NCBI GenBank assembly: GCA_036365145.1
Contig: JAEOAD010000024.1
Span: forward strand, 14,088,501-14,152,500
Origin: Orientallactaga sibirica
Taxonomy: Eukaryota; Chordata; Mammalia; Rodentia; Dipodidae
DNA length: 64,000 bases
Direction: 5' to 3'
Part shown: positions 1-9,862 of the stretch, in pieces
Layout of the letters: every line of letters begins with the position of its first letter
Numbering within the stretch: the first letter of the stretch is position 1
Translations under genes and position numbers: made by a program
Notes under the pieces: generated by a model
What the model was told of the DNA's origin: nothing
Seen by the model: only the letters and a program-made list of their open reading frames with translations
The model's database searches: none

Positions 1-400
1 TCCTAGCTCGTGGCAGTAGTCAGCTTCAGGAACACTGGCTTGTCACCTCACCAGTGAATGTTCTTTCTCCTCTTGCTCCCCTCCACGACCCCAACTGTCT
101 TCTAGGATTAGATCAGACCTTTCTCTCCTTCCAAGAACCATCCTTAAAAGAAAGAGACCCATCTTTGCACTGGAGCTATAGAATCTCTGAGTTCAAAGGG
201 AGATGCCAAGTCCAACTTTGTACCCTGGAACAGAACTTTAATCTCTGCTTGCTATGTCCAAGAAGGGAGTACACACATCAGCTCATTGCATTTTAGGCAG
301 TTATTACTGACAAGAACCCTGAACCCCGCCTCTCTCTCTGTCTCTGACTCTTGAGATAATTTCTGTCTCTTCTACTATAGTCTTTGATCTTTCTTTTATC
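1..400. other. Single-copy sequence, no feature recognised
   Basis: I see no repeat family, splice-flanked open frame or RNA gene here. A plus-strand open frame of 80 codons (54-296) has no recognisable domain and is of a length expected by chance. Confidence 0.5.
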
Positions 401-410
401 TTTTTTTTCT

Positions 411-510
411 TTTTTGAGGTAGGGTCTTTCTCTAACCTAGGCTGGCCTGGAATTCACTATGGAGTCTCAAGTTGGCCTCAAATTCATAGAGATCCTCTAC
501 CTTAGCCTCC
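411..510 (-). mobile_element. B1 SINE, 5' piece of a copy split by an LTR element
   Basis: Antisense B1 text (GAGGTAGGGTCT, GGCTGGCCTGGAATTCACTAT) runs up to CTTAGCCTCC and then stops at the LTR start. The remaining B1 text resumes at 2343 with CAAGTGCTGGGATTAAAGG. The two parts join into one continuous B1, so the LTR element is the younger insertion. Confidence 0.9.
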
Positions 511-859
511 TGTGGTGGTTTGATTCAGATGGCCCCCATAAACTTAGGTGTTCTGAATGCTTAGGTCCCCAGCTAGTGGCAATTTGACAATTGAAGCCTC
601 CTGGAGGCAGTGTATTGTTTGGGGCAGTCTTATGGATGTTATAGCCAGCTTCCTATTATCAGTATTTGGCACACTCTCCTGTTGCTGTTGTCCATGTGAT
701 GTTGGCCGGGAGGTGATGTACATTCTCTGCTCATGCCATTGTTTTTTCCTGCCATCATGTAGCTTCCCCTCAAGTCTGTAAGCCAAAATAAACCCCTTTC
801 TCCCACAAGCTACTCTTGGTTGGGTGTTTTCTGCCAGCAATGCGATCCTGACTGCAACA
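511..859 (+). mobile_element. 5' LTR of a MaLR-type (non-autonomous ERVL-related) element
   Basis: This 349-bp block starts TGTGGTGGTTTGATTC and ends GACTGCAACA, so it has the TG...CA termini of LTRs. An AATAAA signal lies at 787-792. A near-full second copy in the same orientation lies at 1996-2342, about 85% alike by eye with several indels. The 5-bp duplication is CCTCC (506-510) versus CCTTG (2343-2347), two bases diverged. The family call rests on the GGTTTGAATC-type start and the AAAATAAACCC...CCCACAAGCTGCT ending, which resemble rodent ORR1/MT and mammalian MLT/MST LTRs. Confidence 0.85.
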
Positions 860-1995
860 GTAAGATTGGTACTGAGAAGTGGAGTCATTGCTTACACCTG
901 ACTGCATGGCTTTGTCTTTTGGAATTGATTTATGGGAGGAATGCGGATGAATTTGAAATCTTGGCCTAAGAGACACCTTACGGTGCTGTAAGTACAGCTT
1001 GATGGACTGTTCTGGTCAGAGTTGAAAGACCTGAATGCAGTTAGAATGACGAACTGTAAGGTTTGACTTATGAGAGGAAGAAAGAGCTTTGCCTGCACTG
1101 AACTAGAAGCAGTTTGTATGAGAGGCTTGCTGTTATGCCTGTGTCCTGAGAACTTTTGCGGGCTTGCATTGTGTAGAAATAGACTGATGTGAGCAAAAGG
1201 ATATGGCACAGAAATGAAATCTTTGGGCTGAAGCTTCTGCCCATTCAGCTACAATTGTTTGAGAGATTACAACATTGAGATTGGGCCAGTTGACCTGCAT
1301 TGGACTAGCAGGAAGAATGCAGAATATTTTGAAGGGGTCTTCAAAGTCTGTTTTATTCCCCCCAATTTAAAACATTGATAGCCCACCTGGTGTTATGGAG
1401 TATAAGAAATGCAGGAAAGGGAGGTTCATTGAATTTGCAACACAGTTTTGCATTTTGGAAATGGCCATGGGCAGTGTGAAGCAGGCTTGTTGAATTACCT
1501 GCATGGAGTCCAATAGAGCCATGAGGATGAATGAACCATGGGTTGCAGTGGAGATCCAAAGGACTATGGTATGGCTGCCAAGGAAAGCTGCTGGTACCAG
1601 ATGAAGTTTCCTGGGACTGTGAGTAGCCTAGTTGGAGGGGTGGAATTGGAACTCCAGAGACTCTTCACGGGTCAGAATTATTGGATTTGGAGATTTGTCA
1701 CAGGTAAGAGTTGTCTTACCTGAGCTACAGAGTTTGATGTTTGCCCTGTTTAAATCTTGTTGAATATTTCTTTGCTATGCCCAATGCCATCTTTTGCAGT
1801 GTGAATGTTTATTATGTGCTATTATGGTTTTTTTTTTTTTTTTTGGTAATATGGCTCAGTTGAAAGACTTTGCACTATGGGGATGTTTGAACAACATTGG
1901 GACTCATAAAAACTATGGGAACTCTTAAAGTTGGACTGAATGCACTGCATTTTACATCATGGATGGTTATCAGTTTATAGAGGTCAGGGGTGGAA
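860..1995 (+). mobile_element. Internal region of the MaLR-type element
   Basis: This 1136-bp sequence lies between the two LTRs. It begins GTAAGATTGGTACTGAGAAGTGGAG, like the primer-binding region of MaLR internal sequences, and ends with a purine-rich stretch (GAGGTCAGGGGTGGAA) just before the 3' LTR. The text TTGGACTGAATGCA near 1931 is typical of MaLR interiors. No gag or pol reading frame survives; the longest local frames are about 60-105 codons and unrecognisable. An 18-bp T run lies near 1827-1845. MaLRs are normally without coding capacity, so this is expected. Confidence 0.8.
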
Positions 1996-2342
1996 TGTGG
2001 TGGTTTGATTCAGATGTCCCCCATAAACTTAGGTGTTCTGAATACTAGGTTCCTAGCTGGTGGCAATTTGATAATTGAAGTCTCCTGGAGGCAGTATATT
2101 GTTGGGGTGTTATGGGTGTTATAGCCAGCTTCCCCTTGCCAGTGTTTGGAACACTCTCCTGTTACTATTCTTCACCTTATGTTGGCCCGGGGGTGGTGGT
2201 GATGCCCACCTTCTGCTCATACCATCGTTTTCCCTTGACATCATGGAGCTTCACCTTGAGTCTGTAAGCTAAAATAAACCCTTTCTCCCACAAGCTGCTC
2301 TTGGTTGGGTGTTTTCTGCCAGCAATGCCAATGACTGCAACA
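1996..2342 (+). mobile_element. 3' LTR of the MaLR-type element
   Basis: This 347-bp direct repeat of 511-859 has the same TG...CA ends and an AATAAA at 2273-2278. The divergence from the 5' LTR (roughly 15%) implies an old insertion, although younger than the B1 it interrupts. Confidence 0.85.
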
Positions 2343-2387
2343 CCTTGCAAGTGCTGGGATTAAAGGCATGCGCCACCATGCCTGGCC
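2343..2387 (-). mobile_element. B1 SINE, 3' piece of the split copy
   Basis: This is the continuation of the B1 at 411-510 after the LTR insertion: CAAGTGCTGGGATTAAAGG, then the B1 head complement GCCACCATGCCTGGC. Confidence 0.85.
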
Positions 2388-2410
2388 CAATCTGTCTTTA
2401 ACAACAATCC

Positions 2411-2630
2411 AGGGTTATGGATGTAGCTCAGTTGGTAGAGTGTTTGCTGGCATGTCTAGATTCTTTTCTCTTCAACCCCCAACACTGCATAAACTGGGTG
2501 GTGGCATAAGCCTGTAACCTCAGCGTTCTCTGGAGATGAAGACAGAAAGATGAGAAGTTCAAACTTATCCTTGGTGACATAGTGAGTTAGGCCAGCCAGG
2601 AGCTACTTGAGACCCTGTCTTAAAAAAATA
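2411..2630 (+). mobile_element. Old composite SINE (ID-like head plus B1-like half)
   Basis: The head ATGTAGCTCAGTTGGTAGAGTG is a tRNA-like A-box region and is followed by a decayed B box. A B1-like half follows (CTGGGTGGTGGCATAAGCCTGTAA to GAGACCCTGTCTTAAAAAA). This order is that of rodent B4/ID_B1 dimers. The copy is diverged and no TSD was found. Confidence 0.75.
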
Positions 2631-2745
2631 TTTTAAAATCCTTGAATATCAATGCCATTCAAATATTTGATGGTTACCATTATAGCTATTGGACTAATAT
2701 AAGATTCTTTAATTATTTAAATGTTAAAAAATATTTTCTAAATCA

Positions 2746-2900
2746 AGGTATGGTGGTTCTTGATTTTAATCCCAGCATTTCAGAAGTGGAGGTAGGTGGA
2801 TTGTGGTGAGTTTGAGGTCAACCTGGGGTACAAAATGAATTCCAGGTCAGCCCGGGCTAGAGTGAGACTCTGCCCCAAACTAAACAAAGATAACAAAAAC
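2746..2900 (+). mobile_element. B1 SINE
   Basis: Sense B1 with GGTATGGTGGTTCTTGATTTTAATCCCAGCA and a late GGTCAGCCCGGGCTAGAGTGAGACTCTG. The 5' head is decayed and the tail is A-rich. Confidence 0.8.
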
Positions 2901-2911
2901 CTGTTTTCTAA

Positions 2912-3161
2912 AAGCGGGGTCCAGTGGCACATGTGTACAATCCCAGCATTTGGGGTACTAAAACAGGAAGATTATAAATTGGAGGCCAGCCTTGGCTACA
3001 TAGCAAGACCCTGTCTCCAAAAATACAAACAAAATGAAGTAAAATAGCACTTGGAAGGCTGAGTCTGGAATATCACCCAGTTTGGGGTACATAGTGAGTT
3101 TCAGGCTTAAAGATTAAAATATTATTCCAAAAACAAAACAAGCAAAAAAAAAAAAAAAAAA
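2912..3161 (+). mobile_element. Two old B1-like fragments in tandem
   Basis: The first (2912-3030) contains CAATCCCAGCATTTGGGG and CTACATAGCAAGACCCTGTCTC. The second (3046-3161) starts in mid-element (CTTGGAAGGCTGAG), carries GGGGTACATAGTGAGTTTCAGG, and ends in an A run at 3144-3161. Both are more diverged than the neighbouring B1. Confidence 0.6.
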
Positions 3162-3231
3162 GAAGTGTTTTAAAGTAATCCTTTAACTTGGCCATTATAT
3201 ATATAAGAGCTCTCTAAGGAGTAACAGTAAT

Positions 3232-3566
3232 CTTTAAAAAAATTTACTTGTCTCTTTGTATGTGTGTGTGCATATGTATTTGTGTGTACAAGTACAGACA
3301 TACACATGCCCTGGTGCCCACATGGAGGACAGGGAACATCCTTCATTCCATTCTGGCTGGGCTACGTCATTTGAGACAGGGTTTCTCTGGATCTCACTCA
3401 GCTGTTGTTTTTGGTGTACTTGCTGGGACATTCTTCTGTCTTTGGTTCCTCACCTGTAGAATTATTGAAGTCCTTCAGGGCTTCTGACACGGGGTCTGAG
3501 GATTGAACTCAGGTACTTCAGCCAGAGTGGTGAGGGCTTTATCTTTAAACCTTCTCCACAGCCCAA
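3232..3566 (-). mobile_element. B4-like composite repeat
   Basis: It opens with a GT-rich part (GTATGTGTGTGTGCATATG). A middle with TTTGAGACAGGGTTTCTCTGGATCTCACTCAGC follows, and it ends with the complement of a tRNA-like head (GAGGATTGAACTCAGGTACTTCAGCC to CTCCACAGCCC). The copy is strongly diverged. Confidence 0.65.
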
Positions 3567-4035
3567 TAATTTAAAAAATACATATACTTCCTGGAAAAGC
3601 ACACCTTGCAGGATCCATTTTGGAGAAATTGCGATATTTATGTCACTTACTTCTTGGCTCATTTTGGTAGGATGTTTGCAGAATTTATGGTGGTAGTAAT
3701 AGTAGTAGTAGTGGTGGTGGTGTGTGCGTGCACAGGGATTGTCTGCCCCTGTGTTTCGCTTGTAAACTCGGTGGTCAACTCCTGGAAAGCAGAGTATCTG
3801 GCCTGAAAACCTCCATCTCCCCTTCACAGAAAAGCCTGCACCTAATAGGCAGTCCACCACTGGGTTCTGAGTAACTAAACCTCAGATGATGGGCTTGGTA
3901 AACATAGCGCGTACTTCTTCATTCTGTGATCTCTTGCTGGCAAAACCACACTGTTTTCTTCTCCTAGAAATTCTTCCTCAGGTTCTAAGACAGTCTAGTT
4001 TATAGGGTTTCATGCCCAACTCTCTCCACTTCTGA
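3567..4035. other. Single-copy sequence with a short triplet repeat
   Basis: Apart from the GTA/GTG triplet run at 3689-3727 I see nothing here. The 132-codon minus frame across 3462-3860 owes its HHHYYYYYY stretch to that triplet run. Confidence 0.5.
3689..3727. repeat. (GTA)n/(GTG)n microsatellite
   Basis: Imperfect triplets GTAGTAGTAGTAGTGGTGGTGGTG. Confidence 0.8.
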
Positions 4036-4039
4036 ATCT

Positions 4040-4115
4040 TCTTACAGTGTAGAGGATCAAATCCAGAGCCTCACATATACTACACAAGTGCTCAATCATG
4101 GCGCTACGTCCCAGC
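4040..4115 (-). mobile_element. ID-like tRNA-derived SINE, diverged
   Basis: The complement of an ID-type element: GAGGATCAAATCCAGAGCCTCACA, then AGTGCTCAATCATGGCGCTACGTCCCAGC. No tail or TSD was found. Confidence 0.5.
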
Positions 4116-4129
4116 ACCATCTTTGCTAT

Positions 4130-4560
4130 CATTTCTGTGTAACACTGGTTTTCTTTAAGGCTCTTTCAAGTGCCTTTTTCCTTTTCCCTATTCAACCTAC
4201 TCTCAGGGTATCCATTTCTGCGCTTTCAGTTCCATCCAGAAACATATAACCTCACTCTGTTGAATCTCCATTTGGCTGACCAAAGACACTCAGAATAACA
4301 ATGTGCTCAAAGCTTGAGCTCGTTTCAACTCAGTCTTGTCTGTCCAGAATCATATTCCTTCTTCCCTATTCCCCACCAGTCTTGGAAGAGTACAAAGCAG
4401 ACATCCAGGTGTTCCCCTGCTCCCATCAGTCTTTCTTTCCTCCCACCTCCCTTCCACTTCATAACCAGGCCTGTTCAGTTCTGCCTTCGGCCACCTCTGC
4501 TTTCTCTTCTCTCTCTCTGCACTTTCCCACTCCCACCCTGTTTATCACCTGCTCAGGTAC
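4130..4560 (+). mobile_element. LINE L2 3'-region fragment
   Basis: The text CTCCATTTGGCTGACC...ACACTCAGAATAACAATGTGCTCAAAGCTTGAGCTC aligns by eye with the L2 consensus region 'CTGGATGTCTCAAAGGCACCTCAAACTCAACATGTCCAAAACTGAACTC'. The short open frames here are by-products of this old pyrimidine-rich sequence. Confidence 0.5.
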
Positions 4561-4652
4561 ATGTTGCTCACCACCTTATCATCGGGTTTTGGAAATCTGG
4601 AAGCTTATGAAAGTCAGCTTCCAATTCTTTTCCAAGGGAAAAAGTTAGCAGA

Positions 4653-4654
<2 letters not shown>

Positions 4655-4694
<40 letters not shown>
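4655..4694. repeat. (AT)n microsatellite
   Basis: About 20 perfect AT units, directly followed by the T-rich tail of an antisense B1. Confidence 0.95.
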
Positions 4695-4696
<2 letters not shown>

Positions 4697-4698
<2 letters not shown>

Positions 4699-4847
4699 TT
4701 TTTTTTTTTTTTGGCAGAGTCTCCCTGTAGCTCAGGCTGACCTGGAACTCACCCTGTAGTCTCTCAGGCTTGCCTCAAACTCACAGGGATCCTCCTACTT
4801 CTGCCTCCCGAGTGCTGGCATTAAAGGTGTGTGCCACCACACCTGGT
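4697..4847 (-). mobile_element. B1 SINE
   Basis: A T run is followed by GGCAGAGTCTCCCTGTAGCTCAGGCTGACCTGGAACTCACCC, and the copy runs through to GCCACCACACCTGGT. It is full length. The preceding (AT)n may have grown in its tail. Confidence 0.9.
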
Positions 4848-5222
4848 TTGAGCAATATTAATAAGTGGAATTGAGTGTGTTTAGTGACATTGGAATCTGT
4901 AGTAAGAATGTGTAAAGAAGAGAATTTCTGATGCAAAATTGTAGGTATCTAAGGGAAACCTTGGGAGGGTTTTGGGATGGCCCATTGCATAGGGCTAGCC
5001 CCTATGTGAACCCTTCCTGCACTCCCTGCTCACCCGTGGTTCCCCCAGTCCACCCACACCACAGCCTCTGGCGGGATTGGAGCTGACAGTGCATTTGTCA
5101 TGTCCGTGGTTCTGTTCTTTGTCCTTGCACAGGGTTTGGGATATTGTAAATATGCTCAATTTAAAATTATTGAATAAATTCCTGAATTCTTATAGTAGAG
5201 TATCACAGATTGTGGTATGTTT
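4848..5222. other. Single-copy sequence, no feature recognised
   Basis: No repeat or gene signal recognised. Confidence 0.4.
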
Positions 5223-5238
5223 AAAGATAACTTTTCAG

Positions 5239-5439
5239 AGGCTGGAGGGATTGCCTAGTTAAGGTGCATGCCTTTGAAGCCCAAGGACCCAGTTTCTATT
5301 CTCCAGGTCCCACATAAGCCAGATGCACATGGTGGCACATGCATCTGGAATTTTGTTTGCAGTGGCTAGAGACCCTGGCGTGCCCATTCTCACTCTCTCT
5401 ACCCCTTCTCTGTCTCAAATAAATAAATATCTTTTAAAA
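5239..5439 (+). mobile_element. DIP SINE, complete, with TSD
   Basis: The head GGCTGGAGGGATTGCCTAG is followed by GCCAGATGCACATGGTGGCACATGCATCTGG, a CT-rich stretch and an AAATAAATAAATATC tail. A perfect 16-bp TSD, AAAGATAACTTTTCAG, occurs at 5223-5238 and 5440-5455. This shows L1-type target-primed insertion and fixes both ends. Confidence 0.95.
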
Positions 5440-5579
5440 AAAGATAACTTTTCAGGAAAATATCCAGTGGGGGAAGTCCAAGAATGATCAGAAGAGAATC
5501 TACTCTCACTGCTGAATAAATGGAGTTATACAAAAAGAAGAAAGCCACAATAACAAAATACATGATTAAACATTTTTAT

Positions 5580-5922
5580 GAATGTGTAGTGAGTGCATGT
5601 GTGCATTCATGTTCACATGTGTGAATGCACATGTGCAGGTGTGTAAACTGTGTGTGTGTGTGTAGGTTGACACTGGGTGTCTTCCTTAATAGCTGACCAC
5701 CTTATTTACTGAGGAATGACCTCTCCCTTGAACCTGGAGCTCTCAGATTTGGCTAGTCTAGCTAGCCAGCATAGCCCAGGGCTCCTCTCTCTCATTCTTC
5801 TGAGAGGTGGGCTTGTAGGTGGGCCATGCTGCCTACCTGGCATTGACATGGGTGTTGGGGATCAGAACTCAGTTTCTCACACTTGTGTAGCAAGTTCTTT
5901 GTGCACTGAGCTGCCCACATCA
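5580..5922 (-). mobile_element. B4-like composite repeat
   Basis: A GT-rich block with GTGTGTGTGTGTAGGTTGACACTGGGTGTCTTCC is followed by CCTTGAACCTGGAGCTCTCAGATTTGGCTAG. It ends with the tRNA-head complement GGGGATCAGAACTCAG...CACTGAGCTGCCCACA. Full length but diverged. Confidence 0.7.
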
Positions 5923-6425
5923 TTAAACTTTAAACTGCACCGTGGCATTCACTACACACCAGGAACATGACATAGAGAACCAATCAATGATGTGTGACCT
6001 CTATCAAGCATGTATGATGGGCAAGGCTCTGTTTTAGGGTGTACGTGTCATAATCCCATCTCCCTACTTGCTGAGGGCAGCCCTGATTTGTACCTATTCT
6101 GGCTTGCTCTGGTCTGGGCAGTGGTAGGTAAATAATCAACTTCCTCTGGAAGATGGAAAGCATTCCAGTTCCACTCAAGAAAGAAGGCTTCTCGGATGCT
6201 GGTTTGGATGTGAGTCGTCACCCGCCACGCATGAACTAAACTGGTTACCGTGGGGGAATTCCCCGGAGAACACGGCTGAGAAAGACAAGACAAGCCAAGT
6301 CAGAACCTCGAGCAGACATTCAAGAAGTTTCTAAAAAGGGAGACCCGGTGGCTGACGTGGCATCACCTTCAAGATGTGGCCACCACGTCTCAGTATTGGA
6401 CCATAAAACTCATTCCTTGGAACCA
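5923..6425. other. Single-copy sequence, no feature recognised
   Basis: No repeat or gene signal recognised. Two overlapping minus-strand frames (64 and 81 codons) show no domain. Confidence 0.4.
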
Positions 6426-6500
6426 GGAGGTACTCATGGTGTAATTCTAACACTCAGGAGGCTGAGGCAGGAGGATTACATGTTTGACACCAGCCTGCCG
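6426..6500 (+). mobile_element. Old B1-like fragment
   Basis: TACTCATGGTGTAATTCTAACACTCAGGAGGCTGAGGCAGGAGGATTACATGTTTGACACCAGCCTG resembles the 5' half of B1/7SL SINEs. The 3' half is missing. Confidence 0.6.
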
Positions 6501-7201
6501 CCCCCTCCACAAAATCATTCGTTGGGTTTCCAAAAAGCAGCGGTAGGGAGAAAACGAGTAGTGTCTGCAGAATGGGCGGAGGGCTCCCTCATCTTGGAAA
6601 GCTTTCTCTCAGGGGTTCACGAGCCAACATGTACTGAGTTTGCAGACTGTGTGGATAGAGGAGAAGGCAACAGTTCTGTAGAAGGTGGGTGGAAACCCAT
6701 AGTACACGGGACACAGTAGGAGCCTTGGCAGGACAGCCTGGGCTGTGAGATACTGCGTGGGAGGTGGCCGCGGGAGCACGACAGAAATGTCATTGAGTCT
6801 AAGGACACGGAGGATGTTTTTACATGAGAAATCTAAAGCAGCTGCTACTCATGACCACATAGAGGAGCACCTGAGAAGACGGGGTGCAGGCAGTGTCTCG
6901 CAGGACTAAGTGCCTCTCTCAGAGGAACATGGGGATGGGGGTGCAGTTTTCCCTGGAGGGAGGGGGCTGAGAGGCAGACCAAGGGGGCAAGTGCTACAAG
7001 AGGACTTCTGACAGTATTTGTGAAATCACCTTTGCTGAGTTATGGGGGTTGCTCAGGTATTCCTAGCTTCAAAAAATGGGGAGCCTGGCAAATGCTTAGA
7101 GAACTCCATGTCCACCCGCCTCTATTAGTTATTCTTCAGAACAAAGACTGTAGATGTGATTAATGAAGTACTAGTTATTAAAGCACGGCTGAACTCACAA
7201 T
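6501..7201. other. Single-copy sequence, no feature recognised
   Basis: Moderately GC-rich with several short open frames in both strands, none with a recognisable product or convincing splice context. Confidence 0.4.
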
Positions 7202-7240
7202 AACACACACACACACACACACACACACGCCACACACATA
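7202..7240. repeat. (CA)n microsatellite
   Basis: About 14 CA units, one CACACGCC interruption, then CACACACA. Confidence 0.95.
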
Positions 7241-7281
7241 AGAAAAGAGATAGTTTTGTGTATGAGTGTGAGGAAGAGTCC

Positions 7282-7395
7282 ATAAAGGTTCTGGTGGTAC
7301 ATGCCTGTAACCCCAGTGCTCAGGAGGACACATCAGGAGGATCTCAAATTCAGTGTCAGCTGGACCTACACAGTAAGATTCTATCTCGATTTAAT
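7282..7395 (+). mobile_element. Old B1-like SINE
   Basis: GTGGTACATGCCTGTAACCCCAGTGCTCAGGAGG through CTACACAGTAAGATTCTATCTC follows the 7SL-derived plan with heavy divergence. Confidence 0.6.
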
Positions 7396-7570
7396 AAAAG
7401 TTTCAGAAGCAGAAGAGTGGGGAACCCAGGCCTAGGGACATCCTTAGTTCTGTATTCACTCCCCTGTGTCTATTGCTTCATGAATTTGTGTACAATGTTG
7501 AACATTCCTGTAGACATGATGATGTAGACACACTTTACTGTCTCAGCCTTAGTGAGGGATAGTTAACAAA

Positions 7571-7862
7571 CATGGGGAGATGGCTCAGTGGGGAAAATGT
7601 TTGTCACATAAGCACGAGGCCCTGAGTTCAGATCCCCAGTACCCATGTAAAAATGCTGAGCATAACACATGTCATGTGAGGTGGAGCAGCCCAGTCTTTA
7701 GCGCTTACTGGAGAGCATCTGGAAGACTCTATGTTCAGTGTGAGGCCTTGTCTCAAAAAATAAAAGTGGAGAGCAACTGAGGAAAACACGCAACATTGAC
7801 CTTTGGCCTCCAAATACATGTAAACATGTACCTACCACACTCATTCACACACACATGCAAAA
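7571..7862 (+). mobile_element. B4-like composite repeat
   Basis: The head GGGGAGATGGCTCAGTGGGGAAAATG is followed by a B-box region GAGTTCAGATCCCCAGTACCCATGTAAAAATGCTGAG. A B1-like middle ends in GAGGCCTTGTCTCAAAAAA. The typical end GACCTTTGGCCTCCAAATACATG then leads into a CA-rich tail. This plus-strand copy shows the full order of the composite. Confidence 0.75.
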
Positions 7863-8328
7863 ATTTATATACATTTATGGTGCACACTTAAGATGTTTTG
7901 GTACAACAATTTTCCCTTCAAGCAAAATTACCTGAATTCTGGAGACCTAATGGGTACTTTGATGATGGTCATTAATAGTGGTGTGCTGTATGCATGATAT
8001 TTGCAGGGAGAGTAGATCGTAAGTGTCCTTGCTCCCCACACCCCATTTAAAATTAAAACAACAAAACTCTAAGGCTACTTTTGAGATGGGAATTGGAATA
8101 CCCTACATGAATTTGGTCTTGCAAGACGGGGAATAAAAAGAAGCAAACACATCCGTAGGACATGCTTTGGATTTTGCTCAGATGGTAATGATGTTAAAAA
8201 GAAAGGTGGACAAGAGAAAGCGGATTTACCCCAGAGTGGACTCTCCTTTATTTCTGTGCTATCAATGCTCTTTCTTGCGTACCTCTCCTCTCTAGCTAGG
8301 GGACTGTCAGAACTTAAGAATTACAGTG
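7863..8328. other. Mostly single-copy; possible old L1 3'-end remnant at its start
   Basis: TTTATGGTGCACACTTAAGATGTTTTGGTAC (about 7875-7905) is reminiscent of an old L1 3'-end motif (TTTATGGGGTACA...GATATTTTGATAC). This is a weak resemblance. The rest is unassigned. Confidence 0.3.
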
Positions 8329-8486
8329 GGGTTGGAGAAATGGTTCCATGGTTAAAGGCACTTGCTTGCAAAGCCTGACAGCCTGGATTAAATGCCCCAG
8401 TCCTTACATAAAGTGTTGCACATATCTGGAGGTCATTTGCAGCAGCAGGAGGCCCTGACACTCCCATCCCTTTGCTCTTTACTCTC

Positions 8487-8530
<44 letters not shown>

Positions 8531-8533
8531 ATA
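8329..8533 (+). mobile_element. DIP SINE with long (AAAT)n tail
   Basis: GGGTTGGAGAAATGGTTCCATGG is a mutated head, and the middle is worn (CAGTCCTTACATAAAGTGTTGCACA). The tail has expanded to about 11 perfect AAAT units at 8490-8533. The head shows the element is old, so the clean tail reflects later microsatellite growth. Confidence 0.85.
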
Positions 8534-8671
8534 GAATGGCAGTATGTGGGCAGGTATATATAGTGCAGCTTCTTTCGATATATTTTAATTTTACCATAGT
8601 ATTCAAATTTCCCTTAAATCACTCTTTGCTCACATTTCTATGTGTATGTACTCAATGGAATCTCTATCTGC

Positions 8672-8675
8672 ATCC

Positions 8676-8710
<35 letters not shown>

Positions 8711-8742
8711 CATCTATCATCTATCTATCTATCCATCCATCC

Positions 8743-8776
<34 letters not shown>

Positions 8777-8808
8777 CATCTATCATCTATCTATCTATCC
8801 ATCCATCC

Positions 8809-8842
<34 letters not shown>

Positions 8843-8885
8843 CATCTATCATCTATCTATCATCATCATCTACCTAGCTATCTAT
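8672..8885. repeat. (ATCT)n/(ATCC)n array with 66-bp higher-order period
   Basis: A tetranucleotide array with ATCC and CATC variants. The interruption CATCTATCATC recurs at 8711, 8777 and 8843, which is exactly 66 bp each time. Because 66 is divisible by 3, several frames stay open and give long IYLSIYLS strings; these are artefacts. Confidence 0.95.
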
Positions 8886-9024
8886 TTCCTATTAATCAGT
8901 CTCTCTTTGTGGCCAATTTCTAAGTTTTCACCATTAGCAAGCATATTGTGATCTGACAATGGGTGAGAACGTACTATGCAAGGAAATAAAAGGCTGAGTC
9001 TTACGAGATCTGTTAAGAAGGGGG

Positions 9025-9231
9025 CCAAGGGCTTGGGCTGGAGCCCAGCTGGTGGAGTGCATTGAAGCCCTGGGTTCAATTCCCAGCACTGTATAAATTG
9101 GATGTGGTGGTGCATGCCTGTAATCCCAGAATTTGGGAGGTAGAGGTGGTGGGTCAGAAGTTCAAAATCATCCTCAGCTATATATCAAGTTCATAGGCAA
9201 GCTGGTATTTATGAGACCTTGTACCAAAAAC
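9025..9231 (+). mobile_element. Composite SINE (ID-like head plus B1-like half)
   Basis: TTGGGCTGGAGCCCAGCTGGTGGAGTG...GTTCAATTCCCAGCACTG is a tRNA-like head. A B1-like half follows (GATGTGGTGGTGCATGCCTGTAATCCCAG to GAGACCTTGTACC). Its A-rich end was the target of the next DIP. Confidence 0.8.
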
Positions 9232-9242
9232 CAATAAACAAA

Positions 9243-9453
9243 GGCTGGAGATATGGCTTAGCAGTTAAGGTACTTGCCTGCATAGCCTAAGGACCCAAGT
9301 TCCATTCCCCAGTACCCACGTAAGCCAGATGCACATAGTGTTGCATGTGTCTGGAGTTCATTTGCAGTGGCTGGAGGCCCTGGTGCTCCCATTTCTCTCT
9401 CTCTCTCTCTTCTCTTTCTTTTTCCTTCATGATAACTAAATAATAAAAAAAAA
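9243..9453 (+). mobile_element. DIP SINE inserted in the tail of the composite SINE
   Basis: Full-length DIP starting GGCTGGAGATATGGCTTAGCAG. An 11-bp TSD, CAATAAACAAA, occurs at 9232-9242 and 9454-9464. The 3' part is a CT run (9392-9421) followed by an A-rich tail. Confidence 0.95.
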
Positions 9454-9497
9454 CAATAAACAAAAAAATGGGTCCAAGAAAATTCCCAGAGGACTGA

Positions 9498-9570
9498 CGT
9501 GTGGGTGTGTGTGTGTGGTGTGTGCATGTGTGAACATGTATGCATGTGTGTGTAGTTGAGAGTGTGTGTG
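9498..9570. repeat. GT-rich low-complexity stretch
   Basis: Imperfect (GT)n with GCATGTGTG interruptions. It may be the worn GT-rich end of a B4-like repeat, but no body is visible. Confidence 0.7.
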
Positions 9571-9714
9571 AATGCATGGGTGAAGTTGAGGATACTTTCC
9601 AATTATAGAGTGTTTGATCCTAAGAATTTTGTTCCACCCAAAGCTGGGAACTCAGGTGGAAAGTGAGTAAACCTCAGTTTAAATTTCTAGATGTGGTATT
9701 AATGGCAACAAGTA

Positions 9715-9862
9715 GATTTTTTCTTTTTGAAGTTAGGGTCTCACTCTAGCCCAGGCTGACCTGAAACTCTGTAGTCCCAGGCTGGTCTTGAACTCAAAGC
9801 AATCCTCCTTACCTCTGCTTCCTGAGTTCTGGGATTAAAGGTGTGTGCCACGACACCTGACT
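9715..9862 (-). mobile_element. B1 SINE with TSD
   Basis: Antisense B1 with an 8-bp TSD, CAACAAGT, at 9707-9714 and 9863-9870. It lies inside or at the edge of the old LTR that follows. Confidence 0.92.

Noticed and set aside
787..2278. Poly-A signals AATAAA as evidence of a gene end
   Set aside because: Both are the normal LTR polyadenylation signals; a third at 33407 is also within an LTR.
4301..4648. 115- and 98-codon plus frames
   Set aside because: They lie in an L2-like, pyrimidine-rich segment and show no conserved domain.
8536..8951. Three overlapping frames of 93-113 codons rich in IYLSIYLS
   Set aside because: They are translations of the (ATCT)n array in all three frames, not genes.
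9258..9602. 114- and 96-codon minus frames with HTHTHT runs
   Set aside because: They cover a DIP and a GT-rich stretch.
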